A DNA stretch of 64,000 nucleotides from Nesterenkonia lacusekhoensis (lineage in GTDB: Bacteria; Actinomycetota; Actinomycetes; Actinomycetales; Micrococcaceae): contig NZ_JAGINX010000001.1 of assembly GCF_017876395.1 (NCBI RefSeq), positions 310,001 to 374,000 of the forward strand, written 5' to 3'. The notes beneath the pieces are model-generated. The model had not been told where the DNA came from. It searched no databases and saw only the letters and a list, made by a program, of their open reading frames with translations. The stretch's first letter is position 1. Each line of letters starts with the position of its first letter. Positions 47,842 to 56,916 of the stretch are shown here, in pieces. Made by a program: the position numbers and the translations under genes.

Positions 47842-48773
47842 ATGAGGGCGTGATCCTGGCCGAGGAGACCGAGGGCACCGGAGTCCCGCGGATCCCATAC
47901 GACACCTGGTTGGAGGACGGCTTCAACTGGCTCACCGGCACGTTCAGTGCAGTGGTCGATGGTGCCGACGCCGCCCTCAGCACGGTCTCCGGCAGCCTGG
48001 CCGACCTGTTGGCCGGACCTGATGCGCTGGTGCTGGCACTGATCTTCGTACTGGTCGGCTGGCTCCTGCGCGACTGGAAGATGGCCCTGCTGACCGCCCC
48101 GCTGATGTTCTTCATCATCAGTGCGGACCAGTGGGAGAACACCATGGAGACCCTGGCGCTGGTGGCGGTGGCCGCCGTCGTCGCGCTGATCATAGGCATC
48201 CCTCTGGGCGTGCTCGCGGCGAAGAACAGCGTGGTCTCCAACGCCGTCAGACCGGTGATGGACCTGATGCAGACTATGCCCGCTCTGGTCTGGCTGATCC
48301 CGGCCATGGCCATGTTCGGCCTCGGCATGGCAGCCGGCATCTTCGCCACGGTCATCTTCGCGCTGCCTCCGGGGGTGCGCCTCACCGAATTGGCGATCCG
48401 CCAAGTGGACCAGGAAGTCGTGGAGGCCGGCCATGCCTTCGGCTCCACACCCTGGCAGATCCTGATGCGCATCCAGCTTCCCCTGGCCACCAAGACCATC
48501 ATGGCTGGAGTCAACCAGGTGATCATGCTCGCCCTGTCCATGGCGGTCTTCGGCGGGTTCGTCGGCGCCGGCGGGCTGGGCAATGAGGTCAGCCGAGCGA
48601 TCAACACCCTGGACCTCGGCCTCGGGCTGGAAGCCGGCCTCTGCGTGGTCATGCTGGCCATCTATCTCGACCGCGTCACCGCCTCCATCGGCTCCGGGGG
48701 AAGCCTGGCGGGACGCCTTCTCCGCACCAAGGGCATGGGCTTCCGCAAGGCCGCCGGGCCGGCCTCCGTCTAG
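47838..48773 (+). CDS. Glycine betaine/proline ABC transporter permease (OpuAB/ProW type)
   Basis: A 311-residue permease with about six to seven membrane segments. The ABC permease loop is visible as VVEAGHAFGSTPWQILMRIQLPL (the EAA region) and the block RPVMDLMQTMPALVWLIPAM is characteristic of ProW. The N-terminal 50 residues are periplasmic/amphipathic. It overlaps the ATPase gene by four bases and the substrate-binding gene follows after 66 bases. Confidence 0.9.
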   Translation: MNEGVILAEETEGTGVPRIPYDTWLEDGFNWLTGTFSAVVDGADAALSTVSGSLADLLAGPDALVLALIFVLVGWLLRDWKMALLTAPLMFFIISADQWENTMETLALVAVAAVVALIIGIPLGVLAAKNSVVSNAVRPVMDLMQTMPALVWLIPAMAMFGLGMAAGIFATVIFALPPGVRLTELAIRQVDQEVVEAGHAFGSTPWQILMRIQLPLATKTIMAGVNQVIMLALSMAVFGGFVGAGGLGNEVSRAINTLDLGLGLEAGLCVVMLAIYLDRVTASIGSGGSLAGRLLRTKGMGFRKAAGPASV

Positions 48774-48839
48774 ACCTATAGGCACCACACAGACCTACAG
48801 GCAGTACACAACGCACCAGAGGAGAGAAGGAACAGAACA

Positions 48840-49751
48840 ATGGCAGTACGCAACGGAAGGCTCACCACCCTCACCGGACTCTCGGCCGCCGCCATCTTGG
48901 CGCTGAGCGCCTGCGGCGACGGCGGGGACGACGGCAACGGTGACGACAACGGCGGAAACGGTGACGGCGGCACCATCACCCTCGGCTACATCGACGGATG
49001 GACCGACGGTTCCTCGACCACGTTCCTGTGGCAGCACATCCTGGAGGAGCAGGGCTACGACGTCGAGATCGAGGCGCTCGGCGACGCCGCCCCGGTCTAC
49101 CAGGGTCTGGCCGACGGAGATATCGACGTCTACCCCTCGGCGTGGCTGCCCGGAACCCACGCCGAGTACATGGACTCCCACGGAGACGACCTCGAGGACC
49201 TCGGCGCCTACTACGAGGGTGCTGTGCTGACGCTGGCGGTGCCGGAGTACACCGAGATCGACTCCATCGAGGAGCTCAGCGAGAACGCCGCCGACTTCGA
49301 CAGCCAGATCGTGGGTATCGAGGCCGGCGCCGGTCACATGGCCACTACGGAGAATGACGTCATGCCGGGCTATGGTCTGGACGACTTCGATCTGGTGGAG
49401 TCCTCCACCGCGGCCATGCTCTCTGAGCTGGACAACGCGATCGAGGCCGAAGAGGACATCGTGGTCACCCTGTGGCGTCCTTTCTGGGCCTACGGTTCCT
49501 GGGACCTGAAGGATCTCGAGGATCCGGAGGGCCTCTACGGCGAGGAGGAGACGCTGAACCTCGTGGCCAGCGCGGACTTCTCGGAGGAGTTCCCGGATGT
49601 CGCCGAGTGGATGAGTGCTCTCGAGCTCAGCGATGATGAGTACGCTGAGCTGGAGCGTCTGGTCGTGGAGGAGCACGACGGTGACGCCGAGGGTGCCGTG
49701 GAGTGGGCCGAGGCTCACCCTGAGATCATCGAGGAGCTGACCGGCGAGTGA
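48840..49751 (+). CDS. Glycine betaine-binding lipoprotein (OpuAC/ProX type)
   Basis: A 303-residue binding protein with an N-terminal signal and lipobox (ILALSACGDGG), so it is a lipoprotein anchored by Cys25. The mature protein starts with an acidic Gly/Asp/Asn linker and carries ITLGYIDGWTDGSSTTFLWQ, VYPSAWLPGTHAEYM and VVTLWRPFWAYGSWDLKDLE; the tryptophans and tyrosines are the usual aromatic box for quaternary amines. It is markedly acidic, a feature often linked to salt adaptation. The operon would import betaine-type compatible solutes. Confidence 0.92.
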   Translation: MAVRNGRLTTLTGLSAAAILALSACGDGGDDGNGDDNGGNGDGGTITLGYIDGWTDGSSTTFLWQHILEEQGYDVEIEALGDAAPVYQGLADGDIDVYPSAWLPGTHAEYMDSHGDDLEDLGAYYEGAVLTLAVPEYTEIDSIEELSENAADFDSQIVGIEAGAGHMATTENDVMPGYGLDDFDLVESSTAAMLSELDNAIEAEEDIVVTLWRPFWAYGSWDLKDLEDPEGLYGEEETLNLVASADFSEEFPDVAEWMSALELSDDEYAELERLVVEEHDGDAEGAVEWAEAHPEIIEELTGE

Positions 49752-49781
49752 TCTGAGCGGCAGGCTCAGTCTCAGTCGACA

Positions 49782-49817
49782 CAGGAGGCCCCGCAGGAGA
49801 TCCTGCGGGGCCTCCTG
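49782..49817 (+). terminator. Terminator after the betaine transporter operon
   Basis: A 17-base stem, CAGGAGGCCCCGCAGGA (49782-49798) with its complement at 49801-49817, and a two-base loop. It is followed by CTGTC and can act on both strands before the convergent tetR gene. Confidence 0.8.
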
Positions 49818-49872
49818 CTGTCCGCGCGAGTCTCGGAGGGTGAAGTCGGATCCTGTCTGCGTCGAGCTTGCC

Positions 49873-50442
49873 TCAGGCGCGCAGGATGCCCTCTGCGATC
49901 TCGCGGGCCTCGGTCAGAAGCTGTCCGCCGTAGATGCGGTGGTGGGTGAAGGCGCCTTCCAATAGGAGAAAGAGGTGGTCGGCGGTGCGCTGGGGATCGG
50001 AGATCTGCGGGCAGTCCTCCTCGATCAGCTCGCGCAGCCGCTGGCAGATCGCGTGCTTATGCTCGTGGATGATCGGGTAGGCGGGGTGGTCCTCGCTCAG
50101 CTCTGCGGCCGCATTCAGATAGGCGCAGCCACGCGTGATCGTCTTCGCGTCCTCCGTATAGACGTCGAAGAACGAGAGCGCCCGCGGCGCCTCCGCTGCC
50201 TCGACGGCGGCCTCCAGCGTGGGCCACCAGCTGTGGTGCCGCTGGGTCAGATAGGCCTGGACCAGGCCGTCCTTATTGCCGAAGTTCTTGTACAGGATCG
50301 GCTTGGTCACCTCCGCCTCGGCGGCGATGGTGTCGACGCCCACCGAGTGGATTCCCTGTTCGTAGAACAGCCGCGAGGCCACGTCCAGGATGCGGTGGGC
50401 TCCTGGGGTCAGGTTCTCGATCGGGGCGGTCTCGATGGCCAC
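49873..50442 (-). CDS. TetR-family regulator
   Basis: A 189-residue repressor-type protein. The N-terminal helix-turn-helix is AHRILDVASRLFYEQGIHSV, VGVDTIAAEAEVTKPILYKNFGNKDGL (recognition helix near KPILYKNF). The C-terminal ligand domain is not specific. The start GTG 50442 follows AAGGAG. The MFS gene is divergent, and two copies of TCTGTATACCT lie between them, so this regulator very likely controls the MFS gene and itself. Confidence 0.88.
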   Translation of the reverse strand: MAIETAPIENLTPGAHRILDVASRLFYEQGIHSVGVDTIAAEAEVTKPILYKNFGNKDGLVQAYLTQRHHSWWPTLEAAVEAAEAPRALSFFDVYTEDAKTITRGCAYLNAAAELSEDHPAYPIIHEHKHAICQRLRELIEEDCPQISDPQRTADHLFLLLEGAFTHHRIYGGQLLTEAREIAEGILRA

Positions 50443-50464
50443 GTGGACTCCTTGACTTAACAGG

Positions 50465-50512
50465 TCTGTATACCTAGTCTGACAGGGCTTGCGGTTACCG
50501 ATCTGTATACCT
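50465..50512. promoter_or_regulatory. Two operator-like repeats between tetR and the MFS gene
   Basis: TCTGTATACCT occurs at 50465-50475 and 50502-50512, 37 bases apart, around a GTATAC centre. They are in the 109-base region between the divergent genes, where a TetR dimer would bind. Confidence 0.6.
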
Positions 50513-50551
50513 CTGGCGCTGTCCTTTCCCACCCAGTCTAGGAGGCCCGCC

Positions 50552-51772
50552 GTGACGACCCCTGCCCTGCTCCAGACCACCGCCGCGCCGCTCGGTCCGC
50601 GGCAGACCGCACAGCTGGCAGCCTCCGGGCTGGTGCTGATCGCAGTGGCCTACGGGCTGGCGCGCTTCGCCTACGGGCTGTTCGTGCCGGCCTTTCGCGC
50701 TGAGTTCGGCCTGGACCCCGGCGTGGTCGGTCTGATCGGCTCATCCAGCTACGTGGCCTACTGTCTGGCCATCTATCCGGCCATGATGCTCACTCCGCGG
50801 CTGGGCAGCCGCACCATGGTCGTCATCACCGGCACGCTGGCCACACTCGGCACGGCCCTGGTGGGCCTGGCTCCCCATGCGGCAGTGCTCGCTGTGGGTG
50901 TGGTGCTGGGTGGGATGAGCACCGGACTGGCCTCTCCACCGCTGGCGCACGCCGTGTCCGCACGGGTCGCATGGCCCCACCGGGACCGGGTGCAGACCAT
51001 CATCAACGCCGGCACCGGACTGGGTGTGGCCGTCTCCGGTCCGGTGGCCCTTGTGACCCTGGCCCACTGGCGCAGCGCCTGGCTGATCTTCGCCGCCGTC
51101 GCGCTGCTGGCCACGCTCTGGGCGGCTCAGAGCGTGCCCCATGCTCGGCTCGCCCGCCCTGGTGCGGAGCGGCAGGGCACGGGCGAGCGCCTGCGTTCTC
51201 TGCTGCCGGATCCGCTGCTTCCCGACGGCGCGCTGCGGCTCCACGCCACCGCCGTGCTGATGGGCGCAGCCACCGCCGCCGTGTGGGTGTTCGGCCAGGA
51301 CGTCCTCACCGGCAGCGGCGGTCAGAGTCAGTTCACCGCCACGGTGGCCTGGTCGGGGCTGGGACTCTGCGGGCTGCTCGGAGCGGCCGTGGGGGACATC
51401 GCCCATCGTGTCGGAATGCGCGTGGCCTGGGGCGGCAGTGCGGTGCTCATCGCCCTGGCTACTGCGGTGATCGGTCTGCTGCCCGGCCAGGTGGGGCTCA
51501 CCGCAGCGGCCTGCGGAGCCTTCGGCGCGGTCTATATCGCGATGAGCGGTCTGATCCTGATCTCCGCGGCGGCCACCTACTGCGAGCAGCCGGCGGCCGG
51601 CGTCGGGGTGGCCTTCCTGATGCTGGCGCTGGGGCAGAGCATCGGAGGCTCTTTGGTGGGTGGGCTTCTAGAAGGGCTCGGCGCTGCGCCGGCCTTCACT
51701 GCGGCCGCCGGCGTCGCGCTGATCTCCGCGGTGCTGGCGCCGAGGCATCTGGCGTCCTCACAGGTCCGCTGA
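50552..51772 (+). CDS. Major facilitator superfamily transporter (YbfB/YjiJ-like)
   Basis: A 406-residue transporter with about 12 membrane segments and the opening LIAVAYGLARFAYGLFVPAF seen in YbfB/YjiJ-type MFS proteins. The GTG at 50552 is preceded by TAGGAGG (50540-50545) and is preferred to an upstream in-frame codon that would lie in the operator region. It is divergent to a TetR gene, typical of inducible efflux; the substrate cannot be inferred. Confidence 0.8.
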   Translation: MTTPALLQTTAAPLGPRQTAQLAASGLVLIAVAYGLARFAYGLFVPAFRAEFGLDPGVVGLIGSSSYVAYCLAIYPAMMLTPRLGSRTMVVITGTLATLGTALVGLAPHAAVLAVGVVLGGMSTGLASPPLAHAVSARVAWPHRDRVQTIINAGTGLGVAVSGPVALVTLAHWRSAWLIFAAVALLATLWAAQSVPHARLARPGAERQGTGERLRSLLPDPLLPDGALRLHATAVLMGAATAAVWVFGQDVLTGSGGQSQFTATVAWSGLGLCGLLGAAVGDIAHRVGMRVAWGGSAVLIALATAVIGLLPGQVGLTAAACGAFGAVYIAMSGLILISAAATYCEQPAAGVGVAFLMLALGQSIGGSLVGGLLEGLGAAPAFTAAAGVALISAVLAPRHLASSQVR

Positions 51773-51835
51773 ACTGCCCGCTGAGGTTCGGCCTGGCAGG
51801 GCCGCCCGTCCCAGGTCTCCTCGGGCATCGAGCGG

Positions 51836-51910
51836 CTTCACCGGTTTTGCCGAGGGTTCACCGCGGTCCCGCATCAGGGCCTCCTCCTGTTCACCTCGGA
51901 TCGGTTCAGT
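51836..51910 (+). promoter_or_regulatory. GTTCACC cluster upstream of phnDCE (candidate PHO boxes)
   Basis: GTTCACC occurs at 51856-51862 and 51889-51895, 33 bases apart, with one-mismatch forms CTTCACC at 51836-51842 and GTTCAGT at 51904-51910. Actinobacterial PhoP recognises direct repeats of GTTCACC at 11-base steps; 33 is three such steps. The site is about 70-140 bases upstream of phnD. Confidence 0.4.
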
Positions 51911-51979
51911 GGCCGAATGTGCGCAGTTCTGCTGTGCCCAGATCCGAATCACTCACATTCGAGCAGGAGGAGCCGACGT

Positions 51980-52975
51980 ATGTCAGCTGAGACCACCGAG
52001 ACCGTCCGAAGGACCCCTTTTGCGCGGTTGGCCACCGTCGGGATCGCCGGCATCTTCGCCCTGACCGCCTGCGGCGAATCCGCCGCCGATGAGAACGACG
52101 GGGCGGAGAACGGCGACGCCGAGGCCTCGGAGACCAGCGACGACGTCATCACCCTCACCGGTGTGCCCGCCGAGGACTCCACCCATCTCGAGGCCGGCTT
52201 CGAGCTGTTCATGGAGGTCCTCGAGGAGGAGACCGGTCGTGAGGTCGAGTTCAGCAGCGTCACCGACTACAACGCCGTCATCGAGTCGCTGATCGCAGGT
52301 CAGGCCGACATGGCCATCGGATCCCCCTTCACCTATGTCCGCTCCGGTGACCAGGGCGCCGAGGTCGAGGTCCTCGGCGGCCGCGTCGAGGAGGAGGGCG
52401 AGGAGGCCGGCTACGTCTCCTACGCACTGGTCCCCGAAGGCTCGGACATCGAGTCGCTGGAGGACGCCGAGGGACGCAGCGTCTGCTACGTGGAGCAGGG
52501 CTCCACCTCCGGCTACCTCTACCCCTCGGCCGGCATGATGGAGGCCGGTCTGGACCCGATGGAGGACGTGGACGCTCAGCTTCCGGGCTCCCACGACGGT
52601 TCGGTGCTGGCCATGCTGGACGGGCAGTGCGATATGGCCTTCGCCTATGACTCCATGGTCACCACGCTGCTTCCTGAGCGCGGTGAGCTCGAGGAGGACG
52701 ACTACGAGATCGTCTGGGAGTCTCCGATGATCCCGGCCTCCCCGATCTTTATGAACACTGAGACGCTCGATGAGGAGACCCAGGAGACGCTGCGCGGCCT
52801 GTTCGAGGACGAGCTGATCAACGTGGACAACCTGGTGGAGGCCGGCTACTGCGACTCCGCTGAGGAGTGCTCCCTGCCGGAGGAGTCCTACGAGTACACC
52901 CCGGTGGACGACGAGCTCTACGACGGCATCCGCGAAGTCTGCGAGATCACCGAAGCCGAAGCCTGCGACAGCTGA
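51980..52975 (+). CDS. phnD: Phosphonate/phosphate-type ABC transporter binding lipoprotein (PhnD family)
   Basis: A 331-residue PhnD-family protein. The signal ends with a lipobox (IFALTACGES), so the protein is a lipoprotein; the mature part has an acidic linker. Family blocks are TLTGVPAEDSTHLEAGFELF, VTDYNAVIESLIAGQADMAI, PFTYVRSGDQGAEVEVLGG and VCYVEQGSTSGYLYPSAGMM. It would capture phosphonate, phosphite or phosphate esters. The start is ATG 51980 after GAGGAG. phnC follows in the same operon. Confidence 0.88.
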   Translation: MSAETTETVRRTPFARLATVGIAGIFALTACGESAADENDGAENGDAEASETSDDVITLTGVPAEDSTHLEAGFELFMEVLEEETGREVEFSSVTDYNAVIESLIAGQADMAIGSPFTYVRSGDQGAEVEVLGGRVEEEGEEAGYVSYALVPEGSDIESLEDAEGRSVCYVEQGSTSGYLYPSAGMMEAGLDPMEDVDAQLPGSHDGSVLAMLDGQCDMAFAYDSMVTTLLPERGELEEDDYEIVWESPMIPASPIFMNTETLDEETQETLRGLFEDELINVDNLVEAGYCDSAEECSLPEESYEYTPVDDELYDGIREVCEITEAEACDS

Positions 52976-53008
52976 CGCCGCCCCTCGCCGCCCCTTCAAG
53001 GAGACCCA

Positions 53009-53809
53009 TTGTCTGTGCCGAACGACTATGACCTGAGCCTGAGAGGCGTCACGAAGCTCTTCGCGCCCTCCACCACCGCGGTGCAGGACGTGAGCTTCGA
53101 TGTCAGCCCGGGGACCTTCACCATCCTCCTGGGACTCTCAGGCTCAGGGAAGTCGACCCTGCTGCGCCTGCTCAACGGACTGCACCTCCCCACCGAGGGG
53201 GAGGTGCGTGTGCTGGGCACCGACGTCGCCCAGGCCGGCAGGTCTGAGCTGCGCCGGCTCCGCAGGGACATCGGAATGGTCTTCCAGCAGTTCCACCTGG
53301 TGGGCTCCATGTCCACTCTGGAGAACGTATGCACCGGGGCGCTGGGGAGCCTGCGCGGGCCGCGCGTCGGGCTCTTCAGCTATCCGAAGGACGTGCGTGA
53401 GCGCGCCCTGGAGCAGCTGGAGCGCGTGGGGCTGGCCGATCAGCGCTTCCAGCGCGCCGACACCCTCTCCGGCGGCCAGCAGCAGCGTGTGGCCGTAGCC
53501 CGCGCCCTGGTGCAGCAGCCCAAGATCCTGCTGGCCGATGAGCCGGTGGCGTCCCTGGATCCGGAGTCCAGCAACCAGGTGATGTCGCTGATCGCGCGTA
53601 TCGCCCGGGAGGACAGCCTGACCGTGGTGTGCAGTCTGCATCAGGTGGAGCTGGCTCTGCAGTGGGGCGAACGCGTCTTCGGCCTGCGGCACGGGGAACT
53701 GGTCCTCGACGACAGCTCGGCCAACATCACCCACGAACGGGCGATGTCCATCTATGGGAACTCCGCCGTGCTGCCCGCGGTCCCCGCATCGAGCGGAGCC
53801 CCAGTCTGA
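53009..53809 (+). CDS. phnC: Phosphonate ABC transporter ATPase (PhnC family)
   Basis: A 266-residue ATPase. Walker A is GLSGSGKST (residues about 42-50), the signature LSGGQQQRVA, and Walker B ILLADEPVASLDPESSNQVM, as in PhnC. The FQQFHLVGSMSTLENVCTGA segment is typical. The TTG start at 53009 is preceded by AAGGAG; a GTG two codons on is possible. It is followed by the permease after three bases. Confidence 0.9.
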   Translation: MSVPNDYDLSLRGVTKLFAPSTTAVQDVSFDVSPGTFTILLGLSGSGKSTLLRLLNGLHLPTEGEVRVLGTDVAQAGRSELRRLRRDIGMVFQQFHLVGSMSTLENVCTGALGSLRGPRVGLFSYPKDVRERALEQLERVGLADQRFQRADTLSGGQQQRVAVARALVQQPKILLADEPVASLDPESSNQVMSLIARIAREDSLTVVCSLHQVELALQWGERVFGLRHGELVLDDSSANITHERAMSIYGNSAVLPAVPASSGAPV

Positions 53810-53811
53810 TC

Positions 53812-55638
53812 ATGGCCGTCCCGACAGACGAACGTCCACGGACAGTCCCAGCGCCCGACGCCGACGCCGGCTCCGGCACCCCTGCGCCCCCGAGCGACCG
53901 CCGGACTCTGCCCAGCCCCTCGCCCCGCGGCATCACCGTCGCGGTGGTGATGGGTCTGTTCCTGGCAGGGGGCATCTGGTCGGTCATCGATCTGCGGATC
54001 AACCTGGCCTCCCTGCTGGACTCCTGGTCCAACACTCAGAACTTCATGCAGCGTGCCCTGCCGCTGGACTTCCCGGCGGCGGGAGAGCTGCTGCAGGGGA
54101 CACTGACCACTCTGAGCATCGTGCTGCTGGCCACGCTGCTGGCAGTGCTGCTCTCCATCCCGTGTGCCCTGTTGGCCGCGCGGAGCACCTGCCGTTCGGC
54201 GGCGCTGCGGACCTCATCCCGTGTGTTCATCGTGATCATGCGAGCCATCCCCGAGCTCATCCTCGCGCTGTTCTTCCTGCGCGTCTATGGATTCGGCGCC
54301 GGTGCCATCGCCGGGATCCTTGCCTTGGGTCTGCACTCGGTCGGCATGCTCGGCAAGATGTACGCCGATGCCATCGAGGACCACGACGATGGCCCCCGCC
54401 AAGCGCAGGAGACCGCCGGGGCCAAGCGGGTCCAGCAGATCTTCGGCTCGGTCCTGCCGGGCATCATGCCGGCGATCATCGCTCACGCTCTGCACCGGTT
54501 CGACATCAACCTGCGTGCCTCGGTGCTCCTCGGCTGGGTCGGTGTGGCCGGTCTGGGTGCCGACCTGCGTGCCGCCCAGGGCGTGGGCAACTATCCGCGG
54601 CTGCTGGCCCTGGGCCTGGTCGTCCTGCTGCTGTGCATCCTGGTGGAGATCATCTCTGGGCGCCTGCGCATGAAGCTGCTCGGACGGGCTGAACCCAGCC
54701 GATTCGGCGTGCTGTGGGCCTGGCAGAAGCTGCGGGGCCGCTGGTCGGGGGAGCGGCTGGAATCTCGGCCCGTGCTGGGCAGCCGGACCATCCCGCCCTG
54801 GGACGGCGCGCGGATCGCCCGATTCAGCTACATCGGACTGACCGTGGCGCTGATCCTGGCCTCGATCATCTACATCGAGTGGAGCGCCCTGCTGGCCTTC
54901 GCCGCCTCCTGGACCGACGCCGATGTCAGCTCCTGGGAGGTGCTGACCGGGGAGTTCCACATCTCTGCCTTCTTCGCCGGGTTCGCGGAGATGCCGGAGG
55001 AGAGTCAGCGGTGGTTCCCACCCCAAGACGGTGACATCCCATCCACGATCTTCGCTCAGATCCTGGTGACCATCCAGATCGCCTTGGCCGCCACCTTCCT
55101 GGGTGCGCTGCTGGCCCTGCCGGTGGGCGCGCTGGCGGCGCGGAACGTTGCTCCGCGCCCGGGTGTGGCCCAGTTCTTCCGCATGATCATCGTGGTGACC
55201 CGTGGCATCCCGGAGCTGATCCTGGCGCTGCTGCTGATCATCATCATGGGTCTCGGAGCGGTGGCCGGCACGCTGGCTCTGGCCTTGGGCGCTATGGGCC
55301 TGCTCTCCAAACTCGTGGCCGACTCGATCGAGGAGACTGACGTACGCGTCCAGGACGCCCTGGTCACCGGCGGGGCTGGACGGGCACAGGTCTTCTTTGC
55401 CGCGACGATGCGCCAATCCGCCCCCGCTGTGGTCTCCCACGTGCTCTACCAGCTGGATGTGAACTTCCGCTCGGCCACCCTGCTGGGGATCGTCGGAGCC
55501 GGAGGCATCGGTTATCAGCTGGAGATGGCCCGGCGGACCCTGCAGTGGGAGGTGGTGACCTACATCCTGATCACCGTGGTCGCCATCGTGCTGCTGATCG
55601 AGGGGCTCTCGGTGTTCGTGCGTCGGCTGATGCGCTGA
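53812..55638 (+). CDS. phnE: Double-length phosphonate ABC transporter permease (PhnE-PhnE fusion)
   Basis: A 608-residue protein with two PhnE-type permease domains, where most bacteria use a pair of separate genes. Domain 1 (about 35-275) contains TSSRVFIVIMRAIPELILAL and VLLGWVGVAGLGADLRAAQG. Domain 2 (about 335-605) repeats the pattern as RMIIVVTRGIPELILALLLI and ATLLGIVGAGGIGYQLEMAR. An N-terminal tail of about 35 residues is proline-rich. The ATG at 53812 is three bases after the phnC stop. One copy per transporter would supply the whole membrane channel. The MFS gene converges with it, with no gap between stop codons. Confidence 0.88.
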   Translation: MAVPTDERPRTVPAPDADAGSGTPAPPSDRRTLPSPSPRGITVAVVMGLFLAGGIWSVIDLRINLASLLDSWSNTQNFMQRALPLDFPAAGELLQGTLTTLSIVLLATLLAVLLSIPCALLAARSTCRSAALRTSSRVFIVIMRAIPELILALFFLRVYGFGAGAIAGILALGLHSVGMLGKMYADAIEDHDDGPRQAQETAGAKRVQQIFGSVLPGIMPAIIAHALHRFDINLRASVLLGWVGVAGLGADLRAAQGVGNYPRLLALGLVVLLLCILVEIISGRLRMKLLGRAEPSRFGVLWAWQKLRGRWSGERLESRPVLGSRTIPPWDGARIARFSYIGLTVALILASIIYIEWSALLAFAASWTDADVSSWEVLTGEFHISAFFAGFAEMPEESQRWFPPQDGDIPSTIFAQILVTIQIALAATFLGALLALPVGALAARNVAPRPGVAQFFRMIIVVTRGIPELILALLLIIIMGLGAVAGTLALALGAMGLLSKLVADSIEETDVRVQDALVTGGAGRAQVFFAATMRQSAPAVVSHVLYQLDVNFRSATLLGIVGAGGIGYQLEMARRTLQWEVVTYILITVVAIVLLIEGLSVFVRRLMR

Positions 55639-56856
55639 CTACTCCGGCGAGCGGCCTGGGCGGGGCCTCCGGGCCTCGCCCTGCTTCACGTCATAGCGGC
55701 CGTGGACGAACCAGTAGAGCAGCAGGGAGACGGCGACGACGCCGGCGCAGCTGGCGTACATGGTGCGGTAGCTGCCAAGCTCCACCAGCTGGCCCAGCAC
55801 CAGCGGTCCCAGGCCGAAACCCATATCCATCATCAGGAAGAAGGTGGATATGCCGATGCTGGTCCGGTGGGCCGGCAGGGCCGAGGCGATGATCGCCTGC
55901 AGCACCGGCAGGATGGAGCCGAAACCGAACCCGGCCAGCGCTCCGGCGGTCAGCAGCACCGCCTGGTTGGGGGTCCAGGCCAGCAGGACCAGTGAGGCCG
56001 CATAGGCCAGGATGGCCGGGTAGACGGCCACATTGTCGCCGAACCGATCCTGGATCTTGCCCATGAACAGGCGGGAGGCGAGCACGGCGGAGGCGTAGAC
56101 CACGAAGAAGATGGAGGCGGAGTCGACCATCCCCTCGCTGTGGGCGAATCCGTTGAGGAAGGTCATCACCGAGGCGAAGCCCAGGCCCAGCAGGGCGGCC
56201 ACCAGGGCGATGGCGAAGGCTCCGGGCTCGATGATGTCCTGCGGGCGCAGCATCAGCCGGTCGCGCAGCCTGGCCTGCCGCGTCTTCTGCTCGGGAAGGC
56301 GGATGAGCAGCGCGGCGGCCAGAGCCACGGCTGAGAGCACTGTGGTGGCCACGAACATCGCCCAGAAGCCGTAGTGGGCGGTCAGCTGGATGGCACCCAG
56401 CGGACCCAGTGCGGGCGGCAGCGCATTGGCCAGCAGATAGTAGCCGGCACCTTCGCCGCGGCGCGACTTGGGGATGAGCTCGAAGACGGCGGCGTTCAGC
56501 GCGGTCTGCCCGAAGGCGAAGGCCGCGCCGTGAGCTAGGCGCAGCAGGATCAGCGTGGTGTAGGAGTCCACCACCAGATAGGCCAGTCCGGCGATCACAT
56601 AGGCCACCAGGCAGGCCAGGATGGTCCGACGCCGGCCCAGGAAGTTCACATACTTGCCGGCGAAGACCCGGGCGCACAGGGCTCCGACCACGAATGCGGA
56701 GGCGGCGAAGCCGGCGGCCGTCTCTCCGGCGGCGAACTCTTCGGTCGCATAGACGGCCATGCCGGTGACCAGCAGGAAGAAGACGATGGCCAGGAAGAGA
56801 TTGATGATGATCGCGAGGAAGAAGTCCTTGGTGAAGAGCCTCGCATCATCAGTCAC
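55639..56856 (-). CDS. Major facilitator superfamily transporter
   Basis: A 405-residue transporter with about 12 hydrophobic segments and the MFS loop motif KYVNFLGRRRTILACLVAYV after TM2. It begins LFTKDFFLAIIINLFLAIVF, ends in a basic tail (RYDVKQGEARRPRPGRSPE), and starts with GTG. It abuts phnE tail to tail. The substrate is unknown; the general type resembles drug or sugar efflux proteins of the YfcJ/SetA-like groups. Confidence 0.82.
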   Translation of the reverse strand: MTDDARLFTKDFFLAIIINLFLAIVFFLLVTGMAVYATEEFAAGETAAGFAASAFVVGALCARVFAGKYVNFLGRRRTILACLVAYVIAGLAYLVVDSYTTLILLRLAHGAAFAFGQTALNAAVFELIPKSRRGEGAGYYLLANALPPALGPLGAIQLTAHYGFWAMFVATTVLSAVALAAALLIRLPEQKTRQARLRDRLMLRPQDIIEPGAFAIALVAALLGLGFASVMTFLNGFAHSEGMVDSASIFFVVYASAVLASRLFMGKIQDRFGDNVAVYPAILAYAASLVLLAWTPNQAVLLTAGALAGFGFGSILPVLQAIIASALPAHRTSIGISTFFLMMDMGFGLGPLVLGQLVELGSYRTMYASCAGVVAVSLLLYWFVHGRYDVKQGEARRPRPGRSPE

Positions 56857-56916
56857 GCCACGATTCTTTCATAGTTCGCAGATACAACAAGCTGGTGATC
56901 GGCTGAACGGGGGCGC

